The notes: generated from the sequence alone by a model not told the origin. A DNA stretch of 64,000 bases from JANXQG01 sp963709175 (GCA_963709175.1 CAVPVK010000011.1:744001-808000), one strand, 5' to 3'. Positions 26,883-36,606 are shown, numbered from the stretch's first letter. A program made the numbers and translations.

Positions 26883-29483
26883 CTACGACCGCCGTGGCTC
26901 CACGCCCAGCAGGTTGCGGACGAAGAAATCGACCCGGCGGCGGCGGCCGTAGGGCGATTCCGCCGCGCCATGGTTGGAGCCGGGCACCACCAGTAGCTCG
27001 AAATCCTTGTCGGCCCGGATCAAGGCGTCGACTACCTGCATCGTGGAAGCCGGGTCGACGTTCGTATCCATTTCACCCACGATCAGGAGCAACTTGCCCT
27101 TCAGGCCGCGAGCCAAGGTCACGTTGGAATTGGCCGCATACTCGGGTCCGACCGGCCAGCCCATCCACTGCTCGTTCCACCAGATCTTGTCCATGCGGTT
27201 GTCGTGGCAGCCACAATCGGCCACGGCCGCCTTATAGAAATCGCCGTGGGTCATCACCGCGGCTGCCGCACTTTGCCCGCCGGCTGAACCGCCGTAAATG
27301 CCCACGCGGCCAAGATCGATATACGGATACTTGGCGGCCGCCGCGCGGATCCACAAAATGCGGTCGGGCAAGCCGGCGTCAGACAGGTTCTTCCAGCAGA
27401 CGTCGTGGAACTTCTTGGAGCGGTTCGACGTTCCCATGCCGTCGATCTGCACGACGATGAATCCCAACTCAGCCAGCGCCTGCGGTCTGTGGAAAGCGTC
27501 AAACTGCTTGGGCACGAACGAGTCCTGCGGTCCGGCGTAGATCTCCTCGATCACCGGGTACTTCTTCGCCGCATCGAAGTTCGTGGGGCGAAAGATCACG
27601 CCGTAGATATCGGTCGTGCCGTCGCGGCCCTTTGCCACGAAACGCTCGGGCGGCTGCCAGCCGGTCCGCAACAAGGCAGTCCAATCGGCCCGCTGGAGTT
27701 CGCAGACGAGCTTGCCGTCGTCCGCGCGGCGGAGCTCCGTCACCGGCGGCAAATCGACCCGCGAGTAACTGTCGATCAGATAGCGGCCGTCGGGCGAGAA
27801 GTCAATCTTGTGCGTGCCGTCGCCGGCGGTCAGCACGGTCAGCCCCGATCCGTCGAAGTTGACACGGCAATAATGGAGGTAGTAGGGATCCTGGCCGGGA
27901 TGGATGCCGCCGGCGCGGAACCAGACCTGCCGCTTGGCCGCGTCCACGCGATCGACGCCGCGGACGACCCACAGGCCCTTGGTGACCTGGTTCTTCACCC
28001 GCCCGGTCTTGCCGTCGTAGAGATACAGGTGGTTCCAGCCGTCGCGCTCCGACATCCAGGTCAACTCGCCCGAGCCGTCGAGATAATTGAGGTAGTACTT
28101 GCCCGAGTAGTCGATGAATGTCGGGCTGCGCTCGTCGACGATCGGCTTGACGTCGCCTGTGCGGGCATCGATGGCCAGTAAACGCAGGGCCTGGTGGCCC
28201 CGCTGGTTGTAGACGAAAGTGAAACGGCTCGAATCGGCTGCCCAGCGGTAATCTTCGATGCTCCAGGGGGTGTCGAACAAGCGGTGATCGACGGCGATCG
28301 GTTTCCGCGCGATGACATCGAAAAGCTGTGGCCGAGGAACCGGCAGCGGGTCGCCGGGCTTGACGTACACGTGGGAGTGCAGCTTTGGTTGCAACTGGTC
28401 GCGCGGCGACGACTCAATGAAATAGACCTTCCGCTCCTCGCAGCGCTTCGTGCGGACAGCGACCAGGCGGCGGGAATCGGGCGACCAGAAGAGCTGCCCG
28501 TCGTAGCCGTCTTCGGCCGTGCCGCCATGGCTGAGGGCGAACTCCTCGCTGCCTGCGCCGCGAATCCAGACGTTGTCGTCCCGGATAAACGCCTCCCAGC
28601 GGCCATCGGGCGATTGGACCTGCGGCCGGGCCCCGGACTCGCGGCTACGCCGGTTCCGATTGCCCGCGGCGGGGAAGGTATTGACAGCGTCATCAATGGT
28701 TTTCGGCTCCAGCCGCTTGGCTTTCTCGTCAGGCGGACGGATCTCCACAGTCGAGTCATTTTCGGTGGCGACTTTCAATCCCAGCGGTTTTCCTGCATTA
28801 TCGACCACCAGCCAGACGTGTCCGGCGTAGGTGTGTTGCTCGTATTCCCCGCCGGGGCGGAGACGGCCATAGGACTGCCGCTTGCCTTCCGTGTCGAGCC
28901 AAAACAGTTCCACCGTGCCGGACGTTCGGTTGATGAAGGTCACTGTCGTTGACGCGCCGGTTTCACGAGTAGCCCGCGGACCGCCGACAAAGGGCGTTAA
29001 TCCTTGCAGCGTGCCAAGGTCGTGGGCGTGGCGGGGCAGAGCGGAGAGCTTGCCGGTCGTCAGCCCGAACCGCCACCAACGGCCGACGATCTCAAAATCA
29101 ACCTGCTGGCCGGCCGGATCGCATTGGAGTTGCTCGATGGGCAGGCGATTGGCGGGAGCATCCGTTATCTTCTTGGCGATCAGTGCAGCGGCCAGCTTCT
29201 GGTGATCGAAGGCCGGGTGTTGGCGGCCCTTCTCGGCCTCGACAACGAGGAACTCATGGCTTTGCGATCCCGTGCGGACCTTGTACCAGAACTGGCGGTT
29301 GTCATCGAACCAATGCGGTTCGACGCGGTCGCGGAAGACTTTGTCGCGGACCAGTTCCGGCAGCCCAGTCGCCCGGGCATAATCGGCCTTCGTGCCCTGG
29401 GCAAGAGCGGAAGTGGAAAGAAAGGGCCATAGGAGCGCTAGGCAGGCAAAAGCACGCGATGAGCAGGCAAATTCGGGTGTCAT
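26883..29483 (-). CDS. S9 prolyl-oligopeptidase family (DPP IV-like) with VHL-beta-like insert
   Basis: An exported serine peptidase of 866 residues, ATG at 29483 (an upstream in-frame TTG at 29510 is less likely). A signal peptide (AFACLALLWPFLSTSALAQ) leads into a DPP IV beta-propeller (about 30-600) and an alpha/beta-hydrolase domain. The catalytic triad is visible: Ser733 (GIYGGSAGGQS), Asp806 (GEMDTNVDP) and His838 (PGSNHGA). Residues about 178-240 (VTFINRTSGTVELFWLDTEG, then PGGEYEQHTYAGHVWLVVD) closely resemble the von Hippel-Lindau beta domain and sit inside the propeller region. Likely function is removal of dipeptides from peptides in the periplasm; the insert may bind protein. It is convergent with the DUF1501 gene. 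Confidence 0.9.
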   Translation of the reverse strand: MTPEFACSSRAFACLALLWPFLSTSALAQGTKADYARATGLPELVRDKVFRDRVEPHWFDDNRQFWYKVRTGSQSHEFLVVEAEKGRQHPAFDHQKLAAALIAKKITDAPANRLPIEQLQCDPAGQQVDFEIVGRWWRFGLTTGKLSALPRHAHDLGTLQGLTPFVGGPRATRETGASTTVTFINRTSGTVELFWLDTEGKRQSYGRLRPGGEYEQHTYAGHVWLVVDNAGKPLGLKVATENDSTVEIRPPDEKAKRLEPKTIDDAVNTFPAAGNRNRRSRESGARPQVQSPDGRWEAFIRDDNVWIRGAGSEEFALSHGGTAEDGYDGQLFWSPDSRRLVAVRTKRCEERKVYFIESSPRDQLQPKLHSHVYVKPGDPLPVPRPQLFDVIARKPIAVDHRLFDTPWSIEDYRWAADSSRFTFVYNQRGHQALRLLAIDARTGDVKPIVDERSPTFIDYSGKYYLNYLDGSGELTWMSERDGWNHLYLYDGKTGRVKNQVTKGLWVVRGVDRVDAAKRQVWFRAGGIHPGQDPYYLHYCRVNFDGSGLTVLTAGDGTHKIDFSPDGRYLIDSYSRVDLPPVTELRRADDGKLVCELQRADWTALLRTGWQPPERFVAKGRDGTTDIYGVIFRPTNFDAAKKYPVIEEIYAGPQDSFVPKQFDAFHRPQALAELGFIVVQIDGMGTSNRSKKFHDVCWKNLSDAGLPDRILWIRAAAAKYPYIDLGRVGIYGGSAGGQSAAAAVMTHGDFYKAAVADCGCHDNRMDKIWWNEQWMGWPVGPEYAANSNVTLARGLKGKLLLIVGEMDTNVDPASTMQVVDALIRADKDFELLVVPGSNHGAAESPYGRRRRVDFFVRNLLGVEPRRS

Positions 29484-29806
29484 GGCAGGCGCGATAAGAG
29501 AGAAATACAACGTCGAACACTAACTTCAATAACGCCTGATGGTAATTGGTACGGGGCCGGATAGCCAGCCAGAACACACGCTTTCCTTCGCAAGGGGGGC
29601 GGGACCTAAGAAATCGGACATCCGCAGCGTCATCGAAGTGACGACGCCAAAAAATCGCCATGATGCCGAGGTGGATTATGGGTGTGGTGGACGACCCGCA
29701 AGATCCGGCTGTGGCCAATCAGCCTGCCGAAACATCGCCGAATCGTGGCGGCAGCGCCGAGTAATAGCCATGACCGGCCGAAGCTGCTGGCCGGCATACA
29801 ATCGGG
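29484..29806. other. intergenic region, no gene seen
   Basis: This 323-base gap holds no gene I can support. A 28-codon open frame starting near 29671 is preceded by only a weak binding site and has no recognisable features. Confidence 0.4.
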
Positions 29807-30187
29807 TCATTTGCCGCCCGACAGGTTCGTTATCAGGTCGTTGAGCGGCACAAACATTGCCAGCATGATCAGCCCGATCAGCAGCATTTCAATCAGCCAC
29901 ACCAGGGTGCCCCATGTGGTCAACAAGCGGGTCCGCCCCGCGCGATGCAACCAGGCGACGACGGCGAAATCGACCGCCAGGGCCGGCAGCAGGGTGTACC
30001 AGAACCTGGCGATCCCCATGACCGCAAGCGTCATATCGGGCAGCCGCGGATTGAAATCCTTGAAAAGTTTTTCGTACTTCGGCACCAGCACAAGCAGCAG
30101 CCAGAGAATGGCCAGGCCGAAGACCGCATGCAGCGCGAGCAGAACCACCGTTGCAACAAACGATGCCTTGTGCCTGCTTTCGCTCAT
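29807..30187 (-). CDS. small membrane protein with GspF-like segment
   Basis: A 126-residue protein with three clear hydrophobic segments: FVATVVLLALHAVFGLAILWLLLVLV, TLLPALAVDFAVVAWL and LIEMLLIGLIMLAMFVPL. The ATG at 30187 follows GAAAGGAAGGC. After the first helix comes VPKYEKLFKDFNPRLPDMT, which resembles the inter-helix loop of type II secretion GspF/PilC proteins, but the rest of that family is absent. It may be a relict or a planctomycete-specific small protein. No obvious operon partner. Confidence 0.7.
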   Translation of the reverse strand: MSESRHKASFVATVVLLALHAVFGLAILWLLLVLVPKYEKLFKDFNPRLPDMTLAVMGIARFWYTLLPALAVDFAVVAWLHRAGRTRLLTTWGTLVWLIEMLLIGLIMLAMFVPLNDLITNLSGGK

Positions 30188-30347
30188 AATTGCCTTCCTT
30201 TCGATTGCCTGAATTTGGTGGATGCTAGGGATGCTACCTTTTTTCTCCCACGGGGCAGCGCATCTCGATGGCCCGAAGAACTCGTTCTTTGCCGGTCATT
30301 TCTTCCACCGTGCTAGTCATGGGAAATCACTCTGGGAGAAGCTGGCA

Positions 30348-31050
30348 TTATACGAAACGTTTCGCTAGAATGGCAGAAGTTGTCCCGAAAGTACAGCACT
30401 TCTCGTGATCGGAGACCGTCCATCGCAAGGCACCGGGCTTGAACGGCGGTCCCGGATCAGACAACAATGCGTTGAGGTTCTTCACGCTCGTATACGCCGG
30501 CTTCGGCGTGCCATCGGCCCGCAGAATGCCGACGTTGCTCTCGGCATCCAGCGGCTTTCTCCGCAGATCCAACAGCTCGTAGAGATAAGTGCGGACAACG
30601 CCGCGGAGGTAGTATTCCGGCAACAGGCGAACGAAGTATTTGCAGGTGGACGCCTCCGAAATGCCGGGCATCCGCAGGCCGTCGGTATGATTCGGGGAGT
30701 TGTGGTAGCCAGTCTCGGTGGCGATAACCGGACGCTGGCAGATGACACGGCACCGTTCCATGTACCAGTCCCACCGAAAGCCCGGCGGGCCGCCATCGGC
30801 ATAGCAGTGCGTGTTGGCGTAGTCCGCCGAACGGAGCAGTCCGAGTTTGGCGCGCGTTTTCCGGGTTGCTCATCGCCGTCATGATCACGGGCAACTTGGA
30901 GGTGGCCGGATTGCGACGGATCATCGCGTAAAGATCGTCCTGGAAATCCCGTGCACCCTGCGGGAAAGGACGGCCGTTGTACGAGATGCCTTCTTCGTCC
31001 GGTTCATCAGGTCCTTCGACGCCAGGATTCTTGAGAAACCGGTGCCGCGT
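30348..31050 (-). pseudogene. decayed glycosidase-like gene, N-terminally truncated
   Basis: Two reading frames join near 30855 to give one protein-like stretch: FLKNPGVEGPDEPDEEGISY and KLPVIMTAMSNPENA in one frame, then LLRSADYANTHCYADGGPPG, RPVIATETGYHNSP and LRGVVRTYLYELLD, ending DGTPKPAYTSVKNLNALLSD in the other. The ATETGYH phrase and Y-L-Y-E-L/DGTPKPAY pattern are typical of retaining GH-A clan glycosidases, with the Glu as probable nucleophile. There is no start or signal peptide, so this is a remnant of a larger gene. Confidence 0.6.
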
Positions 31051-31285
31051 CTCTGCACCACTTCTCGGCACCGCCGGCAGTGAAAGTGCCTCTATAATAC
31101 TATGGAATTGGGGTTTGTAAAATAGGGGGAAGTAGCAGCAAGGAAATAAGACCGAAACGGTGACGCGAGCCGCCTCAGTTGGTGTGGACAATCGTTGCCC
31201 TTGCCCCGCCCTGAGGTTGGGCTATCATTATGGTTACGTTCTGGCGGTGCGACTGAAGATCTATCAGTTCTTGGAGCAGATCGCG

Positions 31286-31672
31286 ATGGCCGACTATCGA
31301 AGATTGACGATTTCGGAGATCCCGGTAACCGTGGTTCACTTTGTCGATTCGTCCCTGAGCGACCTCTGGGTTGGCATGGGCGATGACGCCCTTCGTGATC
31401 CCCGCGGACAGATCCACCAGGTGAGCGAGGAGTTGCAGCGACTTGTCGACGAGGGGCGGACGCACCTGATCTTGAACTTCTGCAATGTGGAGTTCATGTC
31501 GACGACAATGTACGGGGAACTCTTGAGGCTTCGCAAGAAAGTGATCGCAGCCAAGGGGACCCTGACGTTGACTAATCTCAACGCTTGTAACATGGATGTG
31601 CTGAAGGTCCTGAGCCTCGACAAAGTGTTCAATATCCGCGCTGACGAAGCTGCCGCCCTGTCCTCTCTTTGA
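31286..31672 (+). CDS. STAS-domain protein (anti-sigma-factor antagonist type)
   Basis: A 128-residue STAS-domain protein; ATG 31286 has TGGAG about 9 bases upstream and gives the expected domain start. The core LILNFCNVEFMSTTMYGELLRLRKKVIAAKGTLTLTNLN matches the STAS fold, with Ser/Thr residues at MSTT in the position of the regulatory phosphoserine. C-terminal LKVLSLDKVFNIRADEAAAL is also typical. It lies 37 bases before an FHA-GAF-SpoIIE phosphatase on the same strand, a likely regulatory pair in which the phosphatase dephosphorylates the STAS protein. The matching kinase is not in the window. Confidence 0.88.
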   Translation: MADYRRLTISEIPVTVVHFVDSSLSDLWVGMGDDALRDPRGQIHQVSEELQRLVDEGRTHLILNFCNVEFMSTTMYGELLRLRKKVIAAKGTLTLTNLNACNMDVLKVLSLDKVFNIRADEAAALSSL

Positions 31673-31709
31673 GCAGCGGCCGAGATGTAATCCCCGGGAG
31701 AGGCGAAAC

Positions 31710-33347
31710 GTGTCGGCGACTTTGCGACTCTTGTTCGGCTCCGAAGCCGGCCGCCGCTACGATTTCGGCAAGTCAGACATCCTCATCGGCCGCGACGAGA
31801 CCTGTCGCGTGGTGCTTGACGATCCCGCGGTCAGCCGCAGACAGGCAAGAGTCTTCTTTCGGGACGATCGCTATTGGCTGGAGGCCGCCGGCCGGAACGC
31901 GACGCGTGTGAACGGCCAGGAAGTTCAGAATCGTGAGCCCGTGACTTTGGCAGACGGAGATCAGATCAAGATCTGTGACTGGCTGTTGGAGTTCCGCTGC
32001 GACCGCGCCGCCGCCGAAGATGACGACCCCATCGACATGTCGAGCATTTCCAGCAGCGTGGATGCAAGGCCCAACGCCGACGCAATAGGACACATCGCTG
32101 CCGCCGACAAGTTGCGCGTGATGCTGCGGATATCGGAAGCCTTGGGACAGACCCTCGACACGCAGGCGCTGCTGACGAGCACGATTGACAGTTTGCTCGA
32201 GATCTTCCCTCAGGCCGATCACGCCTTTGCGCTCTTGGCCGATGGCGAAAGGCTGGTGGCGCAGGTCGAGCGCGATCGACACGGTGGGCAGCGTCGGTTC
32301 AAGTACAGCGCCACCCTGGCTCGAGAAGCGATGAGGGCACGTCGCGCGATCCTCAGCAACGATCTTTTGCGCGAGCAGCCGGTGCCGATGACCGATAGCA
32401 TCCTGTCATCCGGTGTTCGCTCGATCATCTGCGTGCCGCTGCTATCCCAGAAACTCGAGCCCTTGGGCGTAATCGAGTTGGACGCGATCGATCGTGAGGC
32501 CCGTTTTGATGTGGAAGATCTCGAACTTCTCAAGTGCGTGGCTCGGCAAGTGTCGCTCTCGCTGGAGTATTCGCAGCTTCATCGTCGACTACTGCAGCAG
32601 GCACAGTTGGAGCGGGAGTTGGGCCTGGCGCGTGCCATTCAGCGTGCCTTCCTGCCGCGGGTCGTGCCGACCCTGGCTGGCTACGGCTTCTGGGCGTACT
32701 ACCAGGCGACCGGCGCGGTCGGCGGCGACTACTACGACTTCGTGCGGCTTCCCGACGGCCGGCAGGTCGTGCTTCTCGCCGATGTAGCCGGCAAGGGCAT
32801 CCCGGCGGCACTGATGATGGCGCGGCTCTCGGCCGTCTGCCGCAGCGCACTGCTTGGCTGCGCCCACGACTTATGTCTGGCGCTTGCGGCGATGAACCGG
32901 GAGATTTGTGAAGTAGCCAGCGTAGGCAGCTTCGTGACCCTCGTCCTCTGCGCGATCGAACCTTCCCAACATCAAATTACCGTAGCCAGCGCCGGCCATA
33001 TGTCGCCCATTCTGCGCCGCCACGACGGCACACTGGACGAACCGGCCGACGACGTGGTTCGCGGATTTCCGCTGGGACTGGCCGATGACGCGGAGTACCG
33101 GGTGACTACTCGTATGCTCGGCCCAGGAGAGTGCGTGGCGTTATACAGCGACGGCATCTCCGACGCCCTCGACGCCCGTCAACGAGCGTTCTCCGTCGCG
33201 CGCCTCCGTGCGGGCATCGCCCGCGCGGTGACAACCGATCCGACCGCGATCGGCGAGGCTTTGCTGGCGGAAGTATGGAAACATGCCGCCGACCAGCCGC
33301 AATACGACGACATGGCAATGGTCGTCTTTGGCCGGTTTATGTCTTGA
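31710..33347 (+). CDS. FHA-GAF-SpoIIE (PP2C) serine phosphatase
   Basis: A 545-residue protein starting at GTG 31710. The FHA domain (about 1-100) keeps IGRD, the SRR turn and N-T phosphothreonine-binding residues (GRNATRVNG). A GAF domain (about 130-290) and a short coiled linker follow. The PP2C SpoIIE-type domain (about 330-545) shows GGDYYDFVRL, LADVAGKGIPAALMMARL, LYSDGISDALDA and YDDMAMVVF with the metal-binding aspartates. It would sense a small ligand and phosphothreonine partners and dephosphorylate the adjacent STAS protein, releasing a sigma factor or another target. Confidence 0.93.
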   Translation: MSATLRLLFGSEAGRRYDFGKSDILIGRDETCRVVLDDPAVSRRQARVFFRDDRYWLEAAGRNATRVNGQEVQNREPVTLADGDQIKICDWLLEFRCDRAAAEDDDPIDMSSISSSVDARPNADAIGHIAAADKLRVMLRISEALGQTLDTQALLTSTIDSLLEIFPQADHAFALLADGERLVAQVERDRHGGQRRFKYSATLAREAMRARRAILSNDLLREQPVPMTDSILSSGVRSIICVPLLSQKLEPLGVIELDAIDREARFDVEDLELLKCVARQVSLSLEYSQLHRRLLQQAQLERELGLARAIQRAFLPRVVPTLAGYGFWAYYQATGAVGGDYYDFVRLPDGRQVVLLADVAGKGIPAALMMARLSAVCRSALLGCAHDLCLALAAMNREICEVASVGSFVTLVLCAIEPSQHQITVASAGHMSPILRRHDGTLDEPADDVVRGFPLGLADDAEYRVTTRMLGPGECVALYSDGISDALDARQRAFSVARLRAGIARAVTTDPTAIGEALLAEVWKHAADQPQYDDMAMVVFGRFMS

Positions 33348-33371
33348 GATCGGGATCGACGCTTTGCCAGC

Positions 33372-33506
33372 ATGACCATTCCCCGAACCGTCTACGTCGA
33401 TTTGGACGTTGACGAAATGGCGGATGAGTTATGGGCAAACCACCATCCGGCGGATGTCAAAACCGGGCCTCCTGGCAACAACTGGTCGGAAGCGGCCAAG
33501 AAATCA
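33372..33506 (+). pseudogene. tyrosine recombinase C-terminal remnant (copy 1), cut by IS
   Basis: VYVDLDVDEMADELWA reads from 33393 onward and matches the same phrase in the recombinase remnant at 49.4 kb, where it follows the active-site-like RHASIQTTMAFY. The similarity continues beyond the IS insertion into the hairpin and tRNA-His fragment at 35221-35306. No catalytic part remains. Confidence 0.6.
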
Positions 33507-35209
33507 GGCATCGTCTCAAGCCGCAACTTTAGAACTTGACAGTTGTTGCGTCAAATCTGGGGAGGGTGTGTGTAGCAGTTGCCACCAATCGGTGGTCGGC
33601 AGCGACAAGCCCAGTAGGTCATAGGGGGAACGACCGCGACGCTTGCCACTTCGGAAGGGTCGGCAGTTCCAGTATAGCCGCTTGAGATCCAGCATCGGCT
33701 GGGTGACCGTCCGATGCCGCTCCTGATGCATTCGTAGCACGCTGTTCATGCATTCCACGGCACTACTGGCGCGAACGGTGTGTCGTAAGACCGCCGCCAC
33801 CCTCCCATACGATTCCTGCCAGTTCACCTCCAACTTCCGACAATACGCCGTCTGGACCAAAGCAGCTGCCAGCCAACGTCCTCCGCCCGGAACGTCCTCG
33901 GGAACCGCCGCCAACTGCTTCCGCAGCCACCACCGCCGGACCAATGCCTCACGTAACTCCGCCCAAGGCTCTGCCGCCGTCAACTGCCGCTGCATCCGAT
34001 CCAGGAACGTCAGGCTTCGCCGATCCGCCAGCGCACGACGCAGTTTGCCCCACTCTGGCCCGTCAAGTTCTTTTACCGCCGCGGCGATCTCTCCCTCGGC
34101 CCAGGCTCGATCATTCAACCGCCCATCCGGGCGAAACAATTCCAAGGCGGTCCCGATCCGTTTCCACGCTCGCTCCATGCGGTCGTACCTTTCCATGAGC
34201 CGTTCCACCTTCTTCCACGCCTTGCCCGCCAGTCCTCCAAAGCCGCGGCGGTCGCCGCCGTGACGCCACGCGTACACGACCTGTCGGTCCGCTTCTTCCG
34301 CCTTCGCCCACTGGGACTCCACGCGGCTCCACAGTTTTCGCAGTACACGCTGCGCTTCCTGCTTCGTATGGAAGACATCCAAGCTGACCTGCAAAGGAGT
34401 GGCGTTTCCGGCGTTTTTTCGCTGCGTCTGAAAATCCGCCAGACCACGCTGCATGCCTCGGCCGCCGTCAACCACCGCCTGCTCCAAGGCGTTGAAACCT
34501 TGCAACGCCCCAGTCCACGTCGAAGCACTGCGATCCGCAGCATGCGTTCCCAAGACCCACGCCATGCTGTGCGGTTCGACGCCCACTAAAACCGGCTTGC
34601 CGTGGAAGAAAATCTCGTCGAAGCAGCCCGTAATCACCAGACCGCGGCAGGCTTGGTCCAAGCGATCCAGTACTTGGCTTGCCGCCTGTGCAGATTCCTT
34701 CACCCACCGGCCGATCTTCGCACGGCTGGAGATTTTTTTTCACGACGATTCCCAAGAGTTCCCTCGTTTGCGAGTAACTCAACCCCATGGCTGTGGCCGT
34801 TGCCGCAAACCGTTGCTGCTCCTGTTCAGAAAACTCCGTCGCCTTAGCCAGTCGCTTTTCCAGCAATGCCAGTCGCTCCGCCTGCTGGCGTACTTGTTCT
34901 TGGAGTTGGTCGCGTGACGGCCCGCCGCCGACCGCGTCGCGCACTGCCGCTTCGACTTTCTCCGCATGATCGTAGGCGGTTTGCCGACTACACCCGGCCG
35001 CCTCCGCCTGTTCCGAAACCGAGCCCCATTTCCCTGTCATAACCGCTGCCGCGTTCCCAATCCATGAAACAATGGGTAATCTGGCCATTTCCGTGAACCT
35101 CCTTGTACACGGTCACTTCCTTGAAAATCTCCTAAGACATAAAAAACCGATTCCCATCGAATCTGTCAACCTGAGTTTCCCCAAGAAACGCTCAGATTGA
35201 GACGGTGCC
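33507..35209 (-). mobile_element. insertion sequence with 13-bp inverted ends and 8-bp target duplication
   Basis: The left end starts GGCATCGTCTCAA (33507-33519) and the right end, read on the other strand, starts GGCACCGTCTCAA (35209-35197): one mismatch in 13. AGAAATCA flanks both sides (33499-33506 and 35210-35217), an 8-bp target-site duplication. The two sides rejoin as one recombinase-tail-to-tRNA-fragment boundary matching that at 49.5 kb, which confirms insertion. Family is not assigned; IS1595-, IS66- and ISAs1-type elements also make 8-bp duplications. Confidence 0.85.
33516..35088 (-). CDS. DDE-type transposase, probably made by slippage on A8
   Basis: Two overlapping frames make one product of about 524 residues. 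The first starts at ATG 35088 (MARLPIVSWIGNAAAVMTGK, helix-turn-helix-like CSRQTAYDHAEKV, then a coiled coil LQEQVRQQAERLALLEKRL). It meets a run of eight A residues (minus strand, near 34732-34739) just before the second frame opens; losing one A by slippage joins ...GIVVK to KISSRAKIGRWVKES. The second frame carries candidate catalytic acids: FDEIFFHGKPVLVGVEP, VVDGGRGMQRG and SSAVECMNSVLRMHQERHRT. The run could also be an ordinary frameshift. Confidence 0.75.
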
Positions 35210-35220
35210 AGAAATCAGAT

Positions 35221-35306
35221 AGCCCGACAGACGCAAAGGCTTGTCGGGCTTCCGATTACGACAGGGTGGGTGACTGGACTTGAACCGGCGGACCCAGATC
35301 CACAAT
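35221..35306. repeat. partial tRNA-His 3' half plus hairpin (att-like copy)
   Basis: The hairpin AGCCCGACA...TGTCGGGCT (35221-35250) and the following 42 bases match the intact tRNA-His terminator and 3' half at 49529-49615, with a few mismatches and a one- or two-base gap. The match stops in the anticodon loop (CACAAT at 35301-35306), the usual crossover place for tRNA-targeting integrases. Confidence 0.75.
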
Positions 35307-35412
35307 GTCGGGGCGAAAAGTGGTAGAAGTGGTAGTCCCGATCTGAGGGGTCTGCTATCCCCCGGCAGAAGGGGTGGTGAGCTATCCACGATCGACAACC
35401 TGCCCGGCGATG

Positions 35413-36606
35413 CTACAATGAGCTTCGGCCGCGAAGTGCGGGACTCGCCCGAAATCCGCGTTTCCGCACGCGCCAGAGTGCCATCGCGGAAGCGGCGCAG
35501 AGCAGAGCAAGGGTCGACGGCTCTGGCACGGACGCGGACGCGACCGGGACGAACGATACGCCGCGAAACGCCGTATTGGAGCCCGCCGTGGCCATGTCCG
35601 TGAAGGAGCCGTTCATGATGTTGCCGAAACCCGAGCTATCGGTTATCGACACCAGCTCGCCGCCACCGGAGGCACCGCTTCCCCCATCCTTTATTGCAAA
35701 GAGCGTGACGTCGTCGTTCGCGTTGACCTCTCCGACCAGCCCGCGGTAAGTGTCCAAAGAGTTGCCATCGCTGCCTTCGGGCCACCACGTGCCGTCGAAC
35801 AACGAGTATTTCAGGATTCCCGCCGATTCGTCGCATAGGTATAACGTGTCCGGGCTGCCCGTGTTGTTCAAATCGCACATATAGAATGCATCGAGAACGT
35901 CGGCGGTAGTCGACGGCACCAGATTCGTATACGTCTGGCCGGATGTGGTGGGTAAGCCGCTGCCAATAGCATTCAAGCCCAGCGCTGAGCCCTTGCTGCT
36001 CGTGGCATAAAGTTGGCCGTCGAATATATTCACTTGGCGGGTATTCGAGAGGCCCGTGCTGACCTTTACGCTTGTCGAAGCGCCCACCGTCGTGTAGCGG
36101 ACGCCGCCCGCCGCGCCGCTGACCCAAATGTTCGTGCCGTCGGTGGTGATGGCGCTCCGCGGGTTGTTGCCGTCGGCGAAATCGGTCAAGGCCGTCGACG
36201 TATTGATGTTGCCGTAGGCATCGATGATGCCTACGACCCGGGGATCATCAGCCGCCGCGGTGCTGGACACGGCAGTGCCCGCCGACAGTGATTCATATCC
36301 GGTGAAGGTGACATACTGGCCGTTGGTTGAGAGCGTCAGCATGCCTTCCGATGTTGCCGTACCGCTGGCGAAAAGTGGATAGTTGGGACCGCTCGACGCG
36401 GTGGGCACGGCAAATGACTGCACGAACGAGCCCGATGGCGTGTACTCATCGAGGAATACCGGATCGCCTGTCGAAGACAGGCCAATTGAGCCGCCACCGA
36501 CGCGGTAAATAAGCAGATCGCCGGGTATCATCTCAGCGGCGACCGCCGGCGTTGCGCCGATGAGCGCAAGCAGTAGAAGTGATGCGTAAGCTCTCCCGGG
36601 AGCCAT
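35413..36606 (-). CDS. PEP-CTERM exported protein, unknown function
   Basis: A 397-residue protein with a signal peptide (MAPGRAYASLLLLALIGATPAVAA) and a C-terminal PEP-CTERM sorting signal (VPEPSTLALLCAASAMALWRVRKRGFR). The middle is beta-rich with repeated short strands (e.g. GNNPRSAITTDGTNIWVSGAAGG and LDAFYMCDLNNTGSPDTLYLCDES), consistent with a propeller or solenoid. The motif implies exosortase-dependent anchoring, but no exosortase is in the window. It is the first gene inside the putative tRNA-His island. Confidence 0.85.
   Translation of the reverse strand: MAPGRAYASLLLLALIGATPAVAAEMIPGDLLIYRVGGGSIGLSSTGDPVFLDEYTPSGSFVQSFAVPTASSGPNYPLFASGTATSEGMLTLSTNGQYVTFTGYESLSAGTAVSSTAAADDPRVVGIIDAYGNINTSTALTDFADGNNPRSAITTDGTNIWVSGAAGGVRYTTVGASTSVKVSTGLSNTRQVNIFDGQLYATSSKGSALGLNAIGSGLPTTSGQTYTNLVPSTTADVLDAFYMCDLNNTGSPDTLYLCDESAGILKYSLFDGTWWPEGSDGNSLDTYRGLVGEVNANDDVTLFAIKDGGSGASGGGELVSITDSSGFGNIMNGSFTDMATAGSNTAFRGVSFVPVASASVPEPSTLALLCAASAMALWRVRKRGFRASPALRGRSSL

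Noticed and set aside
29671..29757. 28-codon frame between the S9 peptidase and the small membrane protein
   Set aside because: Weak ribosome-binding site, no membrane or signal features, no family resemblance.
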